A stretch of DNA of 64,000 nt, from the NCBI GenBank assembly GCA_017303395.1, contig JAFLBN010000007.1:1-64000 (forward strand). Reading direction: 5' to 3'. A program made the position numbers and the translations under genes. This DNA is from Chitinophagales bacterium (GTDB taxonomy: Bacteria > Bacteroidota > Bacteroidia > Chitinophagales > Chitinophagaceae). Each line of letters begins with the position of its first letter. Position 1 is the first letter of the stretch. This document shows positions 1-8,082 of the stretch, piece by piece. Under the pieces are notes generated by a model that was not told the DNA's origin, ran no database searches, and was given only the letters and a program-made list of their open reading frames with translations.

Positions 1-142
1 TCTCTCTGTTGAGCAATGCGCGCATCATAGTTTCCTGAAACAAATCTTTTGCATCTTCATTGTCGTGCGTCAGCGATACTGCATAAGGTCTTAAAAAGTC
101 GCTATGACGTACTACCATCGAATTAAAGTCTGCTGTTGTCAT
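1..142 (-). CDS. ECF-type RNA polymerase sigma factor, N-terminal fragment (cut by window edge)
   Basis: The minus strand reads open from an ATG at 142 to the window edge, giving 47 residues that begin MTTADFNSMVVRHSDFLRPY. The segment HDNEDAKDLFQETMMRAL matches sigma-70 region 2.1-2.2, where D-A-x-D-L-x-Q-E-T is the usual signature of ECF sigma factors that bind core RNA polymerase. Only this part is visible, so the DNA-binding region 4 and any anti-sigma partner lie outside. It is the last gene of a minus-strand trio with a MerR/B12 regulator and an SRPBCC protein, an arrangement often seen near carotenoid genes in Bacteroidota. A role in a light or stress regulon is inference. Confidence 0.8.
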   Translation of the reverse strand, partial: MTTADFNSMVVRHSDFLRPYAVSLTHDNEDAKDLFQETMMRALLNRE

Positions 143-318
143 ATTGTTTAACTTTTACGTGTACGAAGTTAAACACGAACACATTCCAACGAAATAGATT
201 TTGTTTATCCTTTCATGGTGTTTTCTTAAACAAAACAGAATTCATTGAAAATCAAGATTATACAAAGAAAACAGGCTGAAAAATTAATTTCAGCCTGTTA
301 GAGAATTAGTTAGATATT

Positions 319-1218
319 TTAATTTAAAGTTATAAGAATGTCTCTTACTTGTTGTAAAGTATACATAAACTGCACGTTCTTCACAGGTATTTGCTTGGTT
401 ACATTCAACAAACTACCCGATACCAGAATTTTACTGTCAGGGAAAGTGTTGTGCAGTTTTTGCATGTATTTGTTTACATCAAAGTCTGATGCTACAGACG
501 TGAGGTGGACATAAAGATAGTCAGGATGCTTGGCTTCAACCACCATCTTCACGTCTTTAATGGGCGAATTAGCACCGAGATATATCGGGTTCTTACCGTA
601 TTTGCGTAGCAGGTAGTTTACGTACATCAGACCTATATCATGTATTTCGCCTTCTGGCAAAAACAATAGTACCGATGGGCCTGCATCTGCTTCTTTGGGT
701 GGTAAACCTTCTATCGCCAATGCCAGTTTGCGATACACCACATTGCTCACCATGTGCTCCTGTGCAGGGAAGAGCCTGTCTGTCATCCACATCAGGCCTA
801 TTTTTTCCAGGAAATTGAACACAAGCTGTTCTATGGTTTGTTCAATACCATACTTGCGTAGGTATTCATTCACCAGTTTTTCGTACCTGTCTATATCCAT
901 AGCCAGTGTAGCTTCCAACAGTTCGTTGACAAGTACCTGTAGTTTGAAGTCCTTATCGTTTATCTTCTGAATAAGCGAGTTCATCTCCTCATCACTCATT
1001 TCATGAATACGGGAAATCTTGTAGCCGTAATTGTTGAGGAGCGATATGCGTAGTGCCGTTTTCAGGTCCAGCGCATCGTAGTAACGTATATTTGTAGGCG
1101 TACGCTTGGGTTGCAATATGCCATAGCGTTGCTCCCAGATGCGTATAGTATGCGCCTTGATACCGGTGAGGTTTTCAATGTCCTTAATGCTGAACCTATT
1201 CATTTCTGCAGTATCCAC
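319..1218 (-). CDS. MerR-family regulator with cobalamin-binding domain (CarH/LitR-like)
   Basis: A transcription factor of 299 residues. Residues ~6-75 form a MerR winged helix: FSIKDIENLTGIKAHTIRIW, then EQRYG and a R-Y-Y wing. Residues ~90-175 resemble the helical cap domain of B12-dependent regulators. Residues ~180-299 form a Rossmann-like B12-binding domain with GEIHDIG, which keeps the E/D-x-H-x-x-G motif whose His ligates cobalt. CarH/LitR proteins of this family use adenosylcobalamin as a light sensor and repress carotenoid or photolyase genes in the dark. Translation may begin at Met1 or at Met6, which lies just before the conserved helix. The gene lies between an SRPBCC gene (upstream on the same strand) and an ECF sigma gene (downstream). 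The light-sensing role is inferred from domains only. Confidence 0.88.
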   Translation of the reverse strand: MDTAEMNRFSIKDIENLTGIKAHTIRIWEQRYGILQPKRTPTNIRYYDALDLKTALRISLLNNYGYKISRIHEMSDEEMNSLIQKINDKDFKLQVLVNELLEATLAMDIDRYEKLVNEYLRKYGIEQTIEQLVFNFLEKIGLMWMTDRLFPAQEHMVSNVVYRKLALAIEGLPPKEADAGPSVLLFLPEGEIHDIGLMYVNYLLRKYGKNPIYLGANSPIKDVKMVVEAKHPDYLYVHLTSVASDFDVNKYMQKLHNTFPDSKILVSGSLLNVTKQIPVKNVQFMYTLQQVRDILITLN

Positions 1219-1261
1219 AGTACCAGATTTTGCTTTTAAAACAATAACAGTATAAAAAAGT

Positions 1262-1723
1262 TTATTTATTGAAGTGCTTTTCTATCTGTTGGTACCGATA
1301 GTCAAATATATCTCGTAATTGTTTCTTTACGAAGAGTGTGTGCGCAATATTGCCAAGAATACCCAATGGCAGGCGATAGTGCACAAGATCGGTCATCATA
1401 ATGCCTTTGTCTGTTTCCTCGAACAAGTGCTGATGGTGCCACATTTTGTATGGGCCTACACGCTGCTCGTCTACAAAGCGTTTATTGCGCTCCACATGGG
1501 TTATCTCAGTCATCCAATTGAGCGGAATACCCAGCAGCGGAGATACTTTGTAGGTAATGACCTGCCCTGCGTACACATCACCCTTAGGTATATCGCAGGT
1601 TATTACAAAGTTCATATAAGCAGGTGTGATGGCCGACAGATTGCGCGCATCTGCGAAGAATGCCCAGAGGGTATCTATATCGCACCTGATGAGTTGTTTA
1701 CGTTCCAGCTTGAAGACAGACAT
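1262..1723 (-). CDS. SRPBCC-fold (START/Bet v1-like) ligand-binding protein
   Basis: A soluble protein of 153 residues with no signal peptide. It resembles the SRPBCC family COG4276: an N-terminal strand FKLERKQLIRC, the helix DTLWAFFADARNLSAITP, and alternating strands with a conserved WMTEITHVE and FVDEQRVGPYKMWHHQHLF. This fold has a deep hydrophobic cavity for lipids or hydrophobic ligands. In Bacteroidota such genes often neighbour carotenoid and MerR/B12 regulators, as here, where it precedes the MerR gene by 43 bp on the same strand. Ligand and biochemical activity are unknown. The divergent VWA gene starts 110 bp away. Confidence 0.82.
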   Translation of the reverse strand: MSVFKLERKQLIRCDIDTLWAFFADARNLSAITPAYMNFVITCDIPKGDVYAGQVITYKVSPLLGIPLNWMTEITHVERNKRFVDEQRVGPYKMWHHQHLFEETDKGIMMTDLVHYRLPLGILGNIAHTLFVKKQLRDIFDYRYQQIEKHFNK

Positions 1724-1833
1724 GCTACAACAACAGTATTGGGTGCTGATTGTTCAAAATGCAATGCATCAATGTTTGTATCAATAAATGCAATTAGCAG
1801 CAGAAGCTTTAAAGGCTGTAACTTCATCTCAGG

Positions 1834-2928
1834 ATGAAAGGATTTGTATTTACGCAATTCAGGGAGGAAGATAACAGGTCGCCGTTTCAGAAACTGTTCG
1901 ACCTGTTTATGGAGTTGTTGCAATATACCAGTGGCGATGCTACAGAGGCGCTGGACTGGCTGACACAGCTTGACAGGAAGTACGGGCTGACGAATAATGA
2001 CTACAGCATTGGCGATTTTATAGATGAGCTGAAAGAGCAGGGATATCTGCAAGAGAATGAAAGTGATGGTGCGTATAAGATAACAGCTAAGTCGGAACAG
2101 ACCATTCGCAAACGCTCGCTGGACGAGATATTCGGCAAACTGAAAAAGACAAAGCAGGGCAACCATCGCACTTTCCGCAGCGGGCAGGGCGATGAATTGA
2201 ACCCTGAAACAAGGCCTTATGAATTTGGTGATGCACTGGAGGCGATAGACTTTACGGGGAGCCTGCGCAACTCTTTTGTGAACCACGGTGTAGAGAGCTT
2301 TAAGATGCAGCAGGATGATCTTGAAATCCACGAAATGGATTTTAAGACACAGACTTCTACTGTGTTGATGATAGATATCTCTCACTCTATGATACTATAC
2401 GGTGAAGACCGTATAACACCTGCGAAGCGTGTGGCTATGGCATTGAGTGAGCTGATAACAACACGCTACCCTAAAGACACGTTGGATATTGTGGTATTTG
2501 GTAACGATGCATGGCAGATAGAAATGAAAGACCTGCCTTATCTGCAAGTAGGGCCATACCATACCAATACCGTTGCAGGGCTTGAGTTGTCTATGGATAT
2601 ACTGCGCAGACGCAAGAACCCTAATAAGCAGATATTTATGATAACTGATGGCAAACCTACCTGCCTGAAAGTTGGTAATAAGTACTACAAAAACAGCTTT
2701 GGTATAGATACCAAAATACTGAACCGTACGCTGAATCTGGCAGGACAACTACGCAGGCTGAAAATACCTGTAATAACATTTATGATAGCCAACGACCCTT
2801 ACCTGCAGTCTTTTGTACGCGAGTTTACAGAGGTGAATAATGGCAAAGCCTTTTATTCATCGCTCGATGGGTTGGGGCAATTTATATTTGAAGATTATGA
2901 GCGCAACAAGCGTAAACGTGTACGCTGA
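1834..2928 (+). CDS. VWA-domain protein
   Basis: A cytoplasmic protein of 364 residues. The N-terminal ~165 residues are helical and charged. A von Willebrand factor A domain follows, with the MIDAS motif DISHSM at ~185-190 (D-x-S-x-S) preceded by STVLMI, and a later TDGKPT segment carrying the T-D metal-site residues. Bacterial VWA proteins of this kind commonly pair with MoxR/ChlI-type AAA ATPases and act as metal-dependent adaptors. No such ATPase lies in the flanking DNA here. The stop abuts the pyrH stop with no spacing (convergent genes). The specific substrate is unknown. Confidence 0.85.
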   Translation: MKGFVFTQFREEDNRSPFQKLFDLFMELLQYTSGDATEALDWLTQLDRKYGLTNNDYSIGDFIDELKEQGYLQENESDGAYKITAKSEQTIRKRSLDEIFGKLKKTKQGNHRTFRSGQGDELNPETRPYEFGDALEAIDFTGSLRNSFVNHGVESFKMQQDDLEIHEMDFKTQTSTVLMIDISHSMILYGEDRITPAKRVAMALSELITTRYPKDTLDIVVFGNDAWQIEMKDLPYLQVGPYHTNTVAGLELSMDILRRRKNPNKQIFMITDGKPTCLKVGNKYYKNSFGIDTKILNRTLNLAGQLRRLKIPVITFMIANDPYLQSFVREFTEVNNGKAFYSSLDGLGQFIFEDYERNKRKRVR

Positions 2929-3639
2929 TTAGCTAACCAGTGTACCGATGTTTTTACCCTCAACTACTTTTTGCAGGTTGCCTGTCGTGTTCATATCAAA
3001 CACAATGATAGGCAACTTGTTTTCCTGACAAAGTGTGAAGGCAGTCATGTCCATTACTTTCAGGTTCTGGCTGATGACTTCTGAGAAAGAGAGTTTCTCG
3101 TACCTAGTTGCAGTAGGGTCTTTTTCAGGGTCTGCAGTATAGATACCATCTACACGCGTACCTTTCAATATCACATCTGCATTTATTTCTACAGCTCTCA
3201 GCGAGCCTGCAGTATCTGTCGTAAAATATGGGTTGCCCGTACCTGCACCGAATATTACAACACGGCCTTTCTCCAGGTGGCGTATAGCGCGGCGGCGAAT
3301 GTAAGGTTCTGCAACTTGTTCCATTTTAATAGCCGTCAGCAAGCGTGTTTTAACACCTGTTTTCTCCAATGCAGACTGCAGTGCCATACCATTGATAACA
3401 GTTGCCAGCATGCCCATATAGTCGCCCTGTGCGCGTTCTATGCCTGTTTCAGCTTCATTCATACCACGGTATATATTGCCACCACCAATTACAACTGCTA
3501 CCTGCACACCTAGGTCTGTAATGGTTTTAATATCTGCAGAATACTGTTCCAGCATTTTCGGGTCGAGGCCGAAACTGCGGTCGCCCATTAAAGATTCACC
3601 GGAAAGTTTCAGCAGTATTCTGTTGTATTTTGGAAGCAT
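2929..3639 (-). CDS. pyrH: UMP kinase (uridylate kinase)
   Basis: Phosphorylates UMP to UDP with ATP in pyrimidine nucleotide synthesis, as a cytoplasmic hexamer of the amino-acid-kinase fold. At 236 residues it has the usual family length. Diagnostic segments are [11 protein letters not shown] at the N-terminus, [11 protein letters not shown] in the nucleotide-binding loop, [14 protein letters not shown] in the catalytic/UMP loop, and [13 protein letters not shown]. The start at 3639 places KLSGES at the normal distance. It sits downstream of the gcvT terminator, so it has its own promoter in 3640-3819, and it converges end to end with the VWA gene. Confidence 0.97.
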   Translation of the reverse strand: MLPKYNRILLKLSGESLMGDRSFGLDPKMLEQYSADIKTITDLGVQVAVVIGGGNIYRGMNEAETGIERAQGDYMGMLATVINGMALQSALEKTGVKTRLLTAIKMEQVAEPYIRRRAIRHLEKGRVVIFGAGTGNPYFTTDTAGSLRAVEINADVILKGTRVDGIYTADPEKDPTATRYEKLSFSEVISQNLKVMDMTAFTLCQENKLPIIVFDMNTTGNLQKVVEGKNIGTLVS

Positions 3640-3818
3640 ATACCTAATGTTAATATTAACGGGGCTATTTCGCTTGCAAAGAAATGAAAAACTTACGGCT
3701 TTTAGAAGTGCAACGACTTATTCATTAAAAGACCATACTAGAATTTGGAAAGAGTTATAGTTGAAAGTACTTGTAAATATGTGAAATGGATGTATTAGTC
3801 AGCATTGACTAAGTACAT

Positions 3819-3861
3819 AAAAGAAGATGGCTGCAATATTATTGCAGCCATCTTCTTTTAT
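3819..3861 (-). terminator. Rho-independent terminator downstream of gcvT
   Basis: A perfect inverted repeat: AAAAGAAGATGGCTGCAAT, a 3-base loop ATT, and the exact complement ending in CTTCTTTT. The stem is 19 bp. It lies 19 bp past the gcvT stop and works on the minus strand, with U-rich sequence at both ends, so it could act in both directions. Confidence 0.88.
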
Positions 3862-3879
3862 CATAATAGGTTTTGAACC

Positions 3880-4965
3880 CTATGCAAATGGTATTTTCAC
3901 CACTTTGGCTTTCAGTGCTTTGTCGCGCACAGCTACGAATACTTCAGTACCTTCTGCTGCGTTCTCTTTAGTTACATAAGCCATACCTATAGCTTTGCCC
4001 AGACTTGGCGCTTGTGTGCCCGACGTAACGAAACCAATCTCGTTGCCATTGGCATCCTGCACTTTGTAGTGATGACGAGGAATACCTTTGTCTATCATTT
4101 CGATACCTACCAGTTTGCGTTTCAGGCCTTCTGCTTTCTGTGCTTCGAATATGCTGCGGGAAGTAAAGTCTTTCGTGAATTTAGTTATCCAACCCAAACC
4201 TGCTTCCAGCGGAGAAGTAGTATCGTCTATATCATTACCATACAGACAGAAGCCCATTTCAAGGCGCAGTGTATCGCGTGCTGCAAGGCCTATCGGCTTC
4301 ATGCCATGTGGTGCACCTGCTTCAAATATTTTGTTCCAGATTATTTCTGCATTGTTGTCTTTGTCTTCAAAGTATATTTCTACACCACCTGCACCGGTAT
4401 AGCCTGTAGCGCTTATCAGTACATTTTCAATACCTGCGAAAACGCCTTTAGTGAACGTGTAGTATTTCAGGTTGGTGATGTCCATATCTGTAAGCGTTTG
4501 CATGTACTGTACAGCCTTAGGTCCTTGTACAGCCAGCAGGCCTGTTTTGTCAGATATATTGTGCATCTCAACACCTTTGGTGTTGTGTTGGCTTATCCAG
4601 TTCCAGTCTTTTTCTATGTTCGATGCATTTACAACCAGCATGTAAACATTGTTGGTTTCTACGCAGTACACCAGCAAATCATCCACGATACCACCTTCAT
4701 TGTTTGGCAGGCAAGAGTATTGTGCTTTGCCGTCTGTTAGTTTAGAAGCATCGTTGGTGGTAACACGCTGAATCAGGTCCAGTGCATCAGGCCCTTTCAG
4801 GATGAATTCGCCCATGTGGCTTACGTCAAATACACCTGCATTGTTGCGTACTGTCTGGTGCTCTTCGTTGATGCCAGAATAAGAGATAGGCATATTATAA
4901 CCTGCAAATTCGGCCATTTTAGCACCGAGGTCGATGTGTTTTTGAGTAAATGGAGTATTCTTCAT
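3880..4965 (-). CDS. gcvT: Aminomethyltransferase (glycine cleavage system T protein)
   Basis: Transfers the aminomethyl carbon from the lipoyl H protein to tetrahydrofolate, releasing ammonia, in glycine degradation. The 361 residues match the family length. Visible motifs are [10 protein letters not shown] near residue 43, [23 protein letters not shown] in the folate-binding region, [21 protein letters not shown], and PLEAGLGW. The start gives [20 protein letters not shown], the usual T-protein N-terminus. It is a single gene with its own -7 element upstream and a strong terminator downstream. Other gcv genes are not in the window. Confidence 0.97.
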   Translation of the reverse strand: MKNTPFTQKHIDLGAKMAEFAGYNMPISYSGINEEHQTVRNNAGVFDVSHMGEFILKGPDALDLIQRVTTNDASKLTDGKAQYSCLPNNEGGIVDDLLVYCVETNNVYMLVVNASNIEKDWNWISQHNTKGVEMHNISDKTGLLAVQGPKAVQYMQTLTDMDITNLKYYTFTKGVFAGIENVLISATGYTGAGGVEIYFEDKDNNAEIIWNKIFEAGAPHGMKPIGLAARDTLRLEMGFCLYGNDIDDTTSPLEAGLGWITKFTKDFTSRSIFEAQKAEGLKRKLVGIEMIDKGIPRHHYKVQDANGNEIGFVTSGTQAPSLGKAIGMAYVTKENAAEGTEVFVAVRDKALKAKVVKIPFA

Positions 4966-4996
4966 TTTCCTGAATGTATTATAATTTGATTGGGTG

Positions 4997-5004
4997 CAAA
5001 GATA
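4997..5004 (-). promoter_or_regulatory. Bacteroidota -7 promoter element for gcvT
   Basis: The minus strand reads TATCTTTG, an exact match to the Bacteroidota -7 consensus TAnnTTTG. It lies 32 bp upstream of the gcvT start codon. A clear -33 TTTG at the standard distance is not seen, so this rests on the -7 element and position. Confidence 0.55.
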
Positions 5005-5212
5005 AGTTATTGCTCGGTTAGTTAATATGTTTGTTTGTTTTAATGTGATGAAGTGCTCCCGATAAATGGTTACAAATGGTTACGGATTTTTCGTAGCATG
5101 TATTTTGGTTACAGCCTACCGACTAATGGATGGGAATGCTGATATTTGTTACCTGTAGTCGTCACATTTTTTCTACTGCAAAAATACAACTATTATTTGT
5201 TAAAATATATTT

Positions 5213-5833
5213 ATGGCAAAGAGCATCACAAAAGCCGTTTATTACGAACATTTGTCTAAAGACAAGAAGATGCAGAAGCTTGTAGCAGCATTCCCCGATC
5301 TGGAACTGAAAAAACGAAAGAACATTTGCCTGCGTCTATGTGCGTCCATCATGAGCCAGCAGCTGAGTACAAAGGTGGCAGATGTTATCTTCAAACGGTT
5401 TTTGCTGTTGTTTGATGGTAAAGAACCAACACCGCAGCAAATAGCGGATATGCCACACGAAACATTGCGGGCAATTGGCTTATCGAACGCGAAAGTGACG
5501 TATGTACAAAACGTAGCCCGCTATGCGCTGGAACATGGTATGGAGGATAGGAAGCTGTACAAAATGAGCAATGAAGAGGTGATGGACTTTTTGCTGCCGA
5601 TAAAGGGTGTGGGTAAATGGACGGTAGAGATGCTGCTGATGTTTACGCTTGGAAGGGAAGATGTGTTTGCTGTTGATGATTTGGGTATACAGCAGGGTAT
5701 GGCAAAAGTGTATGGTATTGACATGACCGACAAGAAGGCAATGAAAGAAAAGATGCTGAAGCTATCTGCAAAATGGAGTCCCTACAGAACATATGCCTGT
5801 CTGATGCTATGGCGATGGAAAGACGATAAATAA
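5213..5833 (+). CDS. DNA-3-methyladenine glycosylase II-like (AlkA/HhH-GPD family)
   Basis: Removes alkylated bases from DNA to start base excision repair. The 206 residues include the helix-hairpin-helix segment LLPIKGVGKWTVEMLLMFTL at ~123-142, followed by DVFAVDDLGIQQGM, where the conserved D of the HhH-GPD family is the catalytic aspartate. MSQQLSTKVADVIFKRF near residue 47 is the typical N-terminal helical motif. It lacks the long AlkA N-terminal beta domain, as is usual for short bacterial members. It is a single gene divergent from gcvT. Confidence 0.92.
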   Translation: MAKSITKAVYYEHLSKDKKMQKLVAAFPDLELKKRKNICLRLCASIMSQQLSTKVADVIFKRFLLLFDGKEPTPQQIADMPHETLRAIGLSNAKVTYVQNVARYALEHGMEDRKLYKMSNEEVMDFLLPIKGVGKWTVEMLLMFTLGREDVFAVDDLGIQQGMAKVYGIDMTDKKAMKEKMLKLSAKWSPYRTYACLMLWRWKDDK

Positions 5834-5860
5834 GAAGAGGCGCAATCTGCGCCTCTTCTT
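5832..5860. terminator. Bidirectional Rho-independent terminator
   Basis: AAGAAGAGGCGCA, loop ATC, then the complement TGCGCCTCTTCTT and ATTTTA. The 13-bp stem lies between the glycosylase stop and the stop of the convergent lipoprotein gene (overlapping by two bases), so it can serve both genes. Confidence 0.85.
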
Positions 5861-6320
5861 ATTTTACTTTATAACCCATTAGCGTAATGCTCATCACACT
5901 ATCAGGCTTGTATGCACGCATCAGGTAGTTTACATAGATACTATCCTTGCTGAACCATACTTTAGTGATGTCATAGCCGGGGTTCAGTGCTATATATTCG
6001 CTCATAACACCTCTGCTTTCTACAAAGTGCAGATTGCGGAAGTTGAATGCACCCACACCATTTTCGATAGATATTTTGACATCTTCCAGTTTGTTGATGG
6101 TGTGTTTGTATTTATTATCCACCGGTTGATAGGCTTCTATACCCACAAAATGGATGCTGTCATACATACGGTATGTGCCGTTTATCTGATCGTATGTAAG
6201 TACATTATCGTTATAGCCCTGATTGATATTGTCGGGATAGGTAACTACTGTACCCTTATTGCAGGAATAAACAAAAATTGCTACGATTGCTATTGCTAGC
6301 AGCGAGATATACTGTTTCAT
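5859..6320 (-). CDS. Hypothetical lipoprotein
   Basis: A 153-residue protein with a lipoprotein signal peptide: MKQYISLLAIAIVAIFVYSC, with Cys20 as the likely lipidation site followed by NKG. The mature part has alternating short strands with aromatic residues and no recognised domain. It is probably anchored in the outer or inner membrane facing the periplasm. A similar small lipoprotein lies at 10318-10752. Both contain DSVY/DSIY-like repeats reminiscent of small Bacteroidota lipocalin-like lipoproteins. The function is unknown. Confidence 0.8.
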   Translation of the reverse strand: MKQYISLLAIAIVAIFVYSCNKGTVVTYPDNINQGYNDNVLTYDQINGTYRMYDSIHFVGIEAYQPVDNKYKHTINKLEDVKISIENGVGAFNFRNLHFVESRGVMSEYIALNPGYDITKVWFSKDSIYVNYLMRAYKPDSVMSITLMGYKVK

Positions 6321-6363
6321 GTTTTGAAATATTTTGGCCTCTCTACCTTCTATATCTCTGCTG

Positions 6364-6371
6364 CAAAGATA
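6364..6371 (-). promoter_or_regulatory. -7 promoter element upstream of the 5859-6320 lipoprotein gene
   Basis: The minus strand reads TATCTTTG, matching TAnnTTTG, 43 bp upstream of the start codon. The -33 element is not clear. Confidence 0.45.
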
Positions 6372-6403
6372 ACAAATACCTGTAATCTTTGGTTAAACGC
6401 TGG

Positions 6404-6994
6404 TTAACGTTTCTCTATTTTGAACGTTTGCGCCTCATTTTCTGAAGCAAACTTTACAAAATAGAGTCCTGCGTTCAGGTGGTTTATATTTAGTGACGAA
6501 GTACCAGCTGGCAATGTGTAGTTGCCAACAATTGTACCTATACTATTCACAATTGTAATATTGTGTGATTTGTTGTCTGCCAAGCTGAAATTCAGGATAT
6601 CTGTTACAGGATTCGGATATACTGTAGTTTTTGCTTCTGATATACTGTTGATGCTTGTGCCTATAGGTGCTGTTTTGAAATTCTGGCAAGTCCATTGAGA
6701 TAAACCAGTGCTGCAGCGTGTTCTAATACAAATATAAACGACTATATCCGGTTGTAAGCCAAGTGCCTGCACTGAAGTATGTGTAGTGATAGTACCTTTT
6801 GCTGGTATTTGATTATCTACACGTATAGCATATTCATAATCTATAGCATTGGCTACAGCAGGCCACGATATAACATAGCTTGTACTACCTATGCCTACAG
6901 CGCTAACTGTATTTACAGTATCGCACTGTGCTTTTGCTGCAAAAGAAGAAATAATTAGACACGTAGCCGCTAAGAGTTTGTAGTATTGGTTCAT
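6404..6994 (-). CDS. Secreted protein with fibronectin III-like domain and T9SS type A sorting signal
   Basis: 196 residues. Residues 1-22 are a Sec signal peptide ending AAKAQ. Residues ~28-110 form one fibronectin-III-like domain (YVISWPAVANAIDYEYAI ... YICIRTRC). The C-terminal ~70 residues start with VYPNPVTDILNF and end with LNAGLYFVKFASENEAQTFK, the type A sorting domain (TIGR04183 type) that directs export across the outer membrane by the type IX system. Its upstream neighbour on the same strand has the same architecture with two FN3-like domains, so the pair probably arose by duplication. No enzymatic domain is present. Confidence 0.88.
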   Translation of the reverse strand: MNQYYKLLAATCLIISSFAAKAQCDTVNTVSAVGIGSTSYVISWPAVANAIDYEYAIRVDNQIPAKGTITTHTSVQALGLQPDIVVYICIRTRCSTGLSQWTCQNFKTAPIGTSINSISEAKTTVYPNPVTDILNFSLADNKSHNITIVNSIGTIVGNYTLPAGTSSLNINHLNAGLYFVKFASENEAQTFKIEKR

Positions 6995-7051
6995 AAGCTA
7001 ATTCAATTTTATATGAATTTAGTGGTTATGAACAAACACAACAAGACTATA

Positions 7052-7897
7052 TTAGTCTTTTAAAAGCTTTTTAATCTGTACTTCTTCGCCCTGTACATAG
7101 CGTATAATGTACATTCCGTGGTTTAATGAATTGATATTGATGTTATTAGTACCCTGATGTATTTCTGTGGCAAGAACTGTTTTCCCGCTGATGTCTGTAA
7201 TCAGCATCAAGAACGGGGCACCATTATTTTGTACATACAATACATCTTTTGCAGGGTTGGGGTATATATTGATGTCATTTGTGTTTTCAACAGCATTGAT
7301 ACCTACAGACCAAGGTGTAAAGAACGATTGCATAGCCCATGCAGAATAAGAAGTACCACCACAACTGGTGCGTGCAAAAGCATAATACGTTTTAGCGGGT
7401 TTCAATCCTTTTACACGTACTGTATTTGTATTGATGGCAGTGCCGGAAGTTGGTGTTGTGCTGAGCGTATCTATATAGTATTCGTAACTAGCGCCCGGGC
7501 TTACAGAGGTCCAGGTGATGTCTGCACTATCTGCAATTGCATTTGTTATTGTTATAGTGCCGGGTGAACCGCATGGAGTAGAAAAACTGAGAGATGTCCA
7601 TGGGGTAAAGAGGCTGGCGCCGCAGTAGGTACGATGCCATGCTTTGTAAGCCATGCCCGGTGTAAGACCGCCAACACCTGCAGCAATGAGCGATGTAGAT
7701 GTGCCTGTAGTAGGTGCAGCTGCGCTTGCGGGCAATACAGCATATTCATAAACACCTGCGCCTGCAAAAGCCCATGCCATACTTACACTATCTGCCTGAA
7801 TATGAATAAGCGATGGGGTAGCGGCAGGGCATTGAGCCGAAGCATTGAAACCCGATAACATCAAAAAACAAACAATAGCATAAATATAGGTGCGCAT
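7052..7897 (-). CDS. Secreted protein with two fibronectin III-like domains and T9SS type A sorting signal
   Basis: 281 residues: a signal peptide of 1-22 ending ASAQ; two FN3-like domains at ~25-108 and ~110-195 (DSVSMAWAFAGAGVYEYAV and SADITWTSVSPGASYEYYI); and a C-terminal type A sorting domain starting IYPNPAKDVLYVQN and ending HGMYIIRYVQGEEVQIKKL. A cell-surface or released protein using the type IX pathway is expected. It lies 57 bp upstream of the shorter paralogue at 6404-6994 and may share a transcript with it. No catalytic motif was seen. Confidence 0.9.
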   Translation of the reverse strand: MRTYIYAIVCFLMLSGFNASAQCPAATPSLIHIQADSVSMAWAFAGAGVYEYAVLPASAAAPTTGTSTSLIAAGVGGLTPGMAYKAWHRTYCGASLFTPWTSLSFSTPCGSPGTITITNAIADSADITWTSVSPGASYEYYIDTLSTTPTSGTAINTNTVRVKGLKPAKTYYAFARTSCGGTSYSAWAMQSFFTPWSVGINAVENTNDINIYPNPAKDVLYVQNNGAPFLMLITDISGKTVLATEIHQGTNNININSLNHGMYIIRYVQGEEVQIKKLLKD

Positions 7898-8082
7898 CTT
7901 ATAATAATTCTTTGCCTTAAAGATACGTAGAAATAGAAGAGTGCTTCTTATAAATAAAGCATCTGTCTACAAATGCCTTGAAATTTTATGTGTGAGTTAA
8001 TAAGCTTAATCTTAAAGCCTTATGCATTTAACAGGATGAATGTAAAAACTACGGTTTTGAAACATTATTTTTATAGAGAGGC

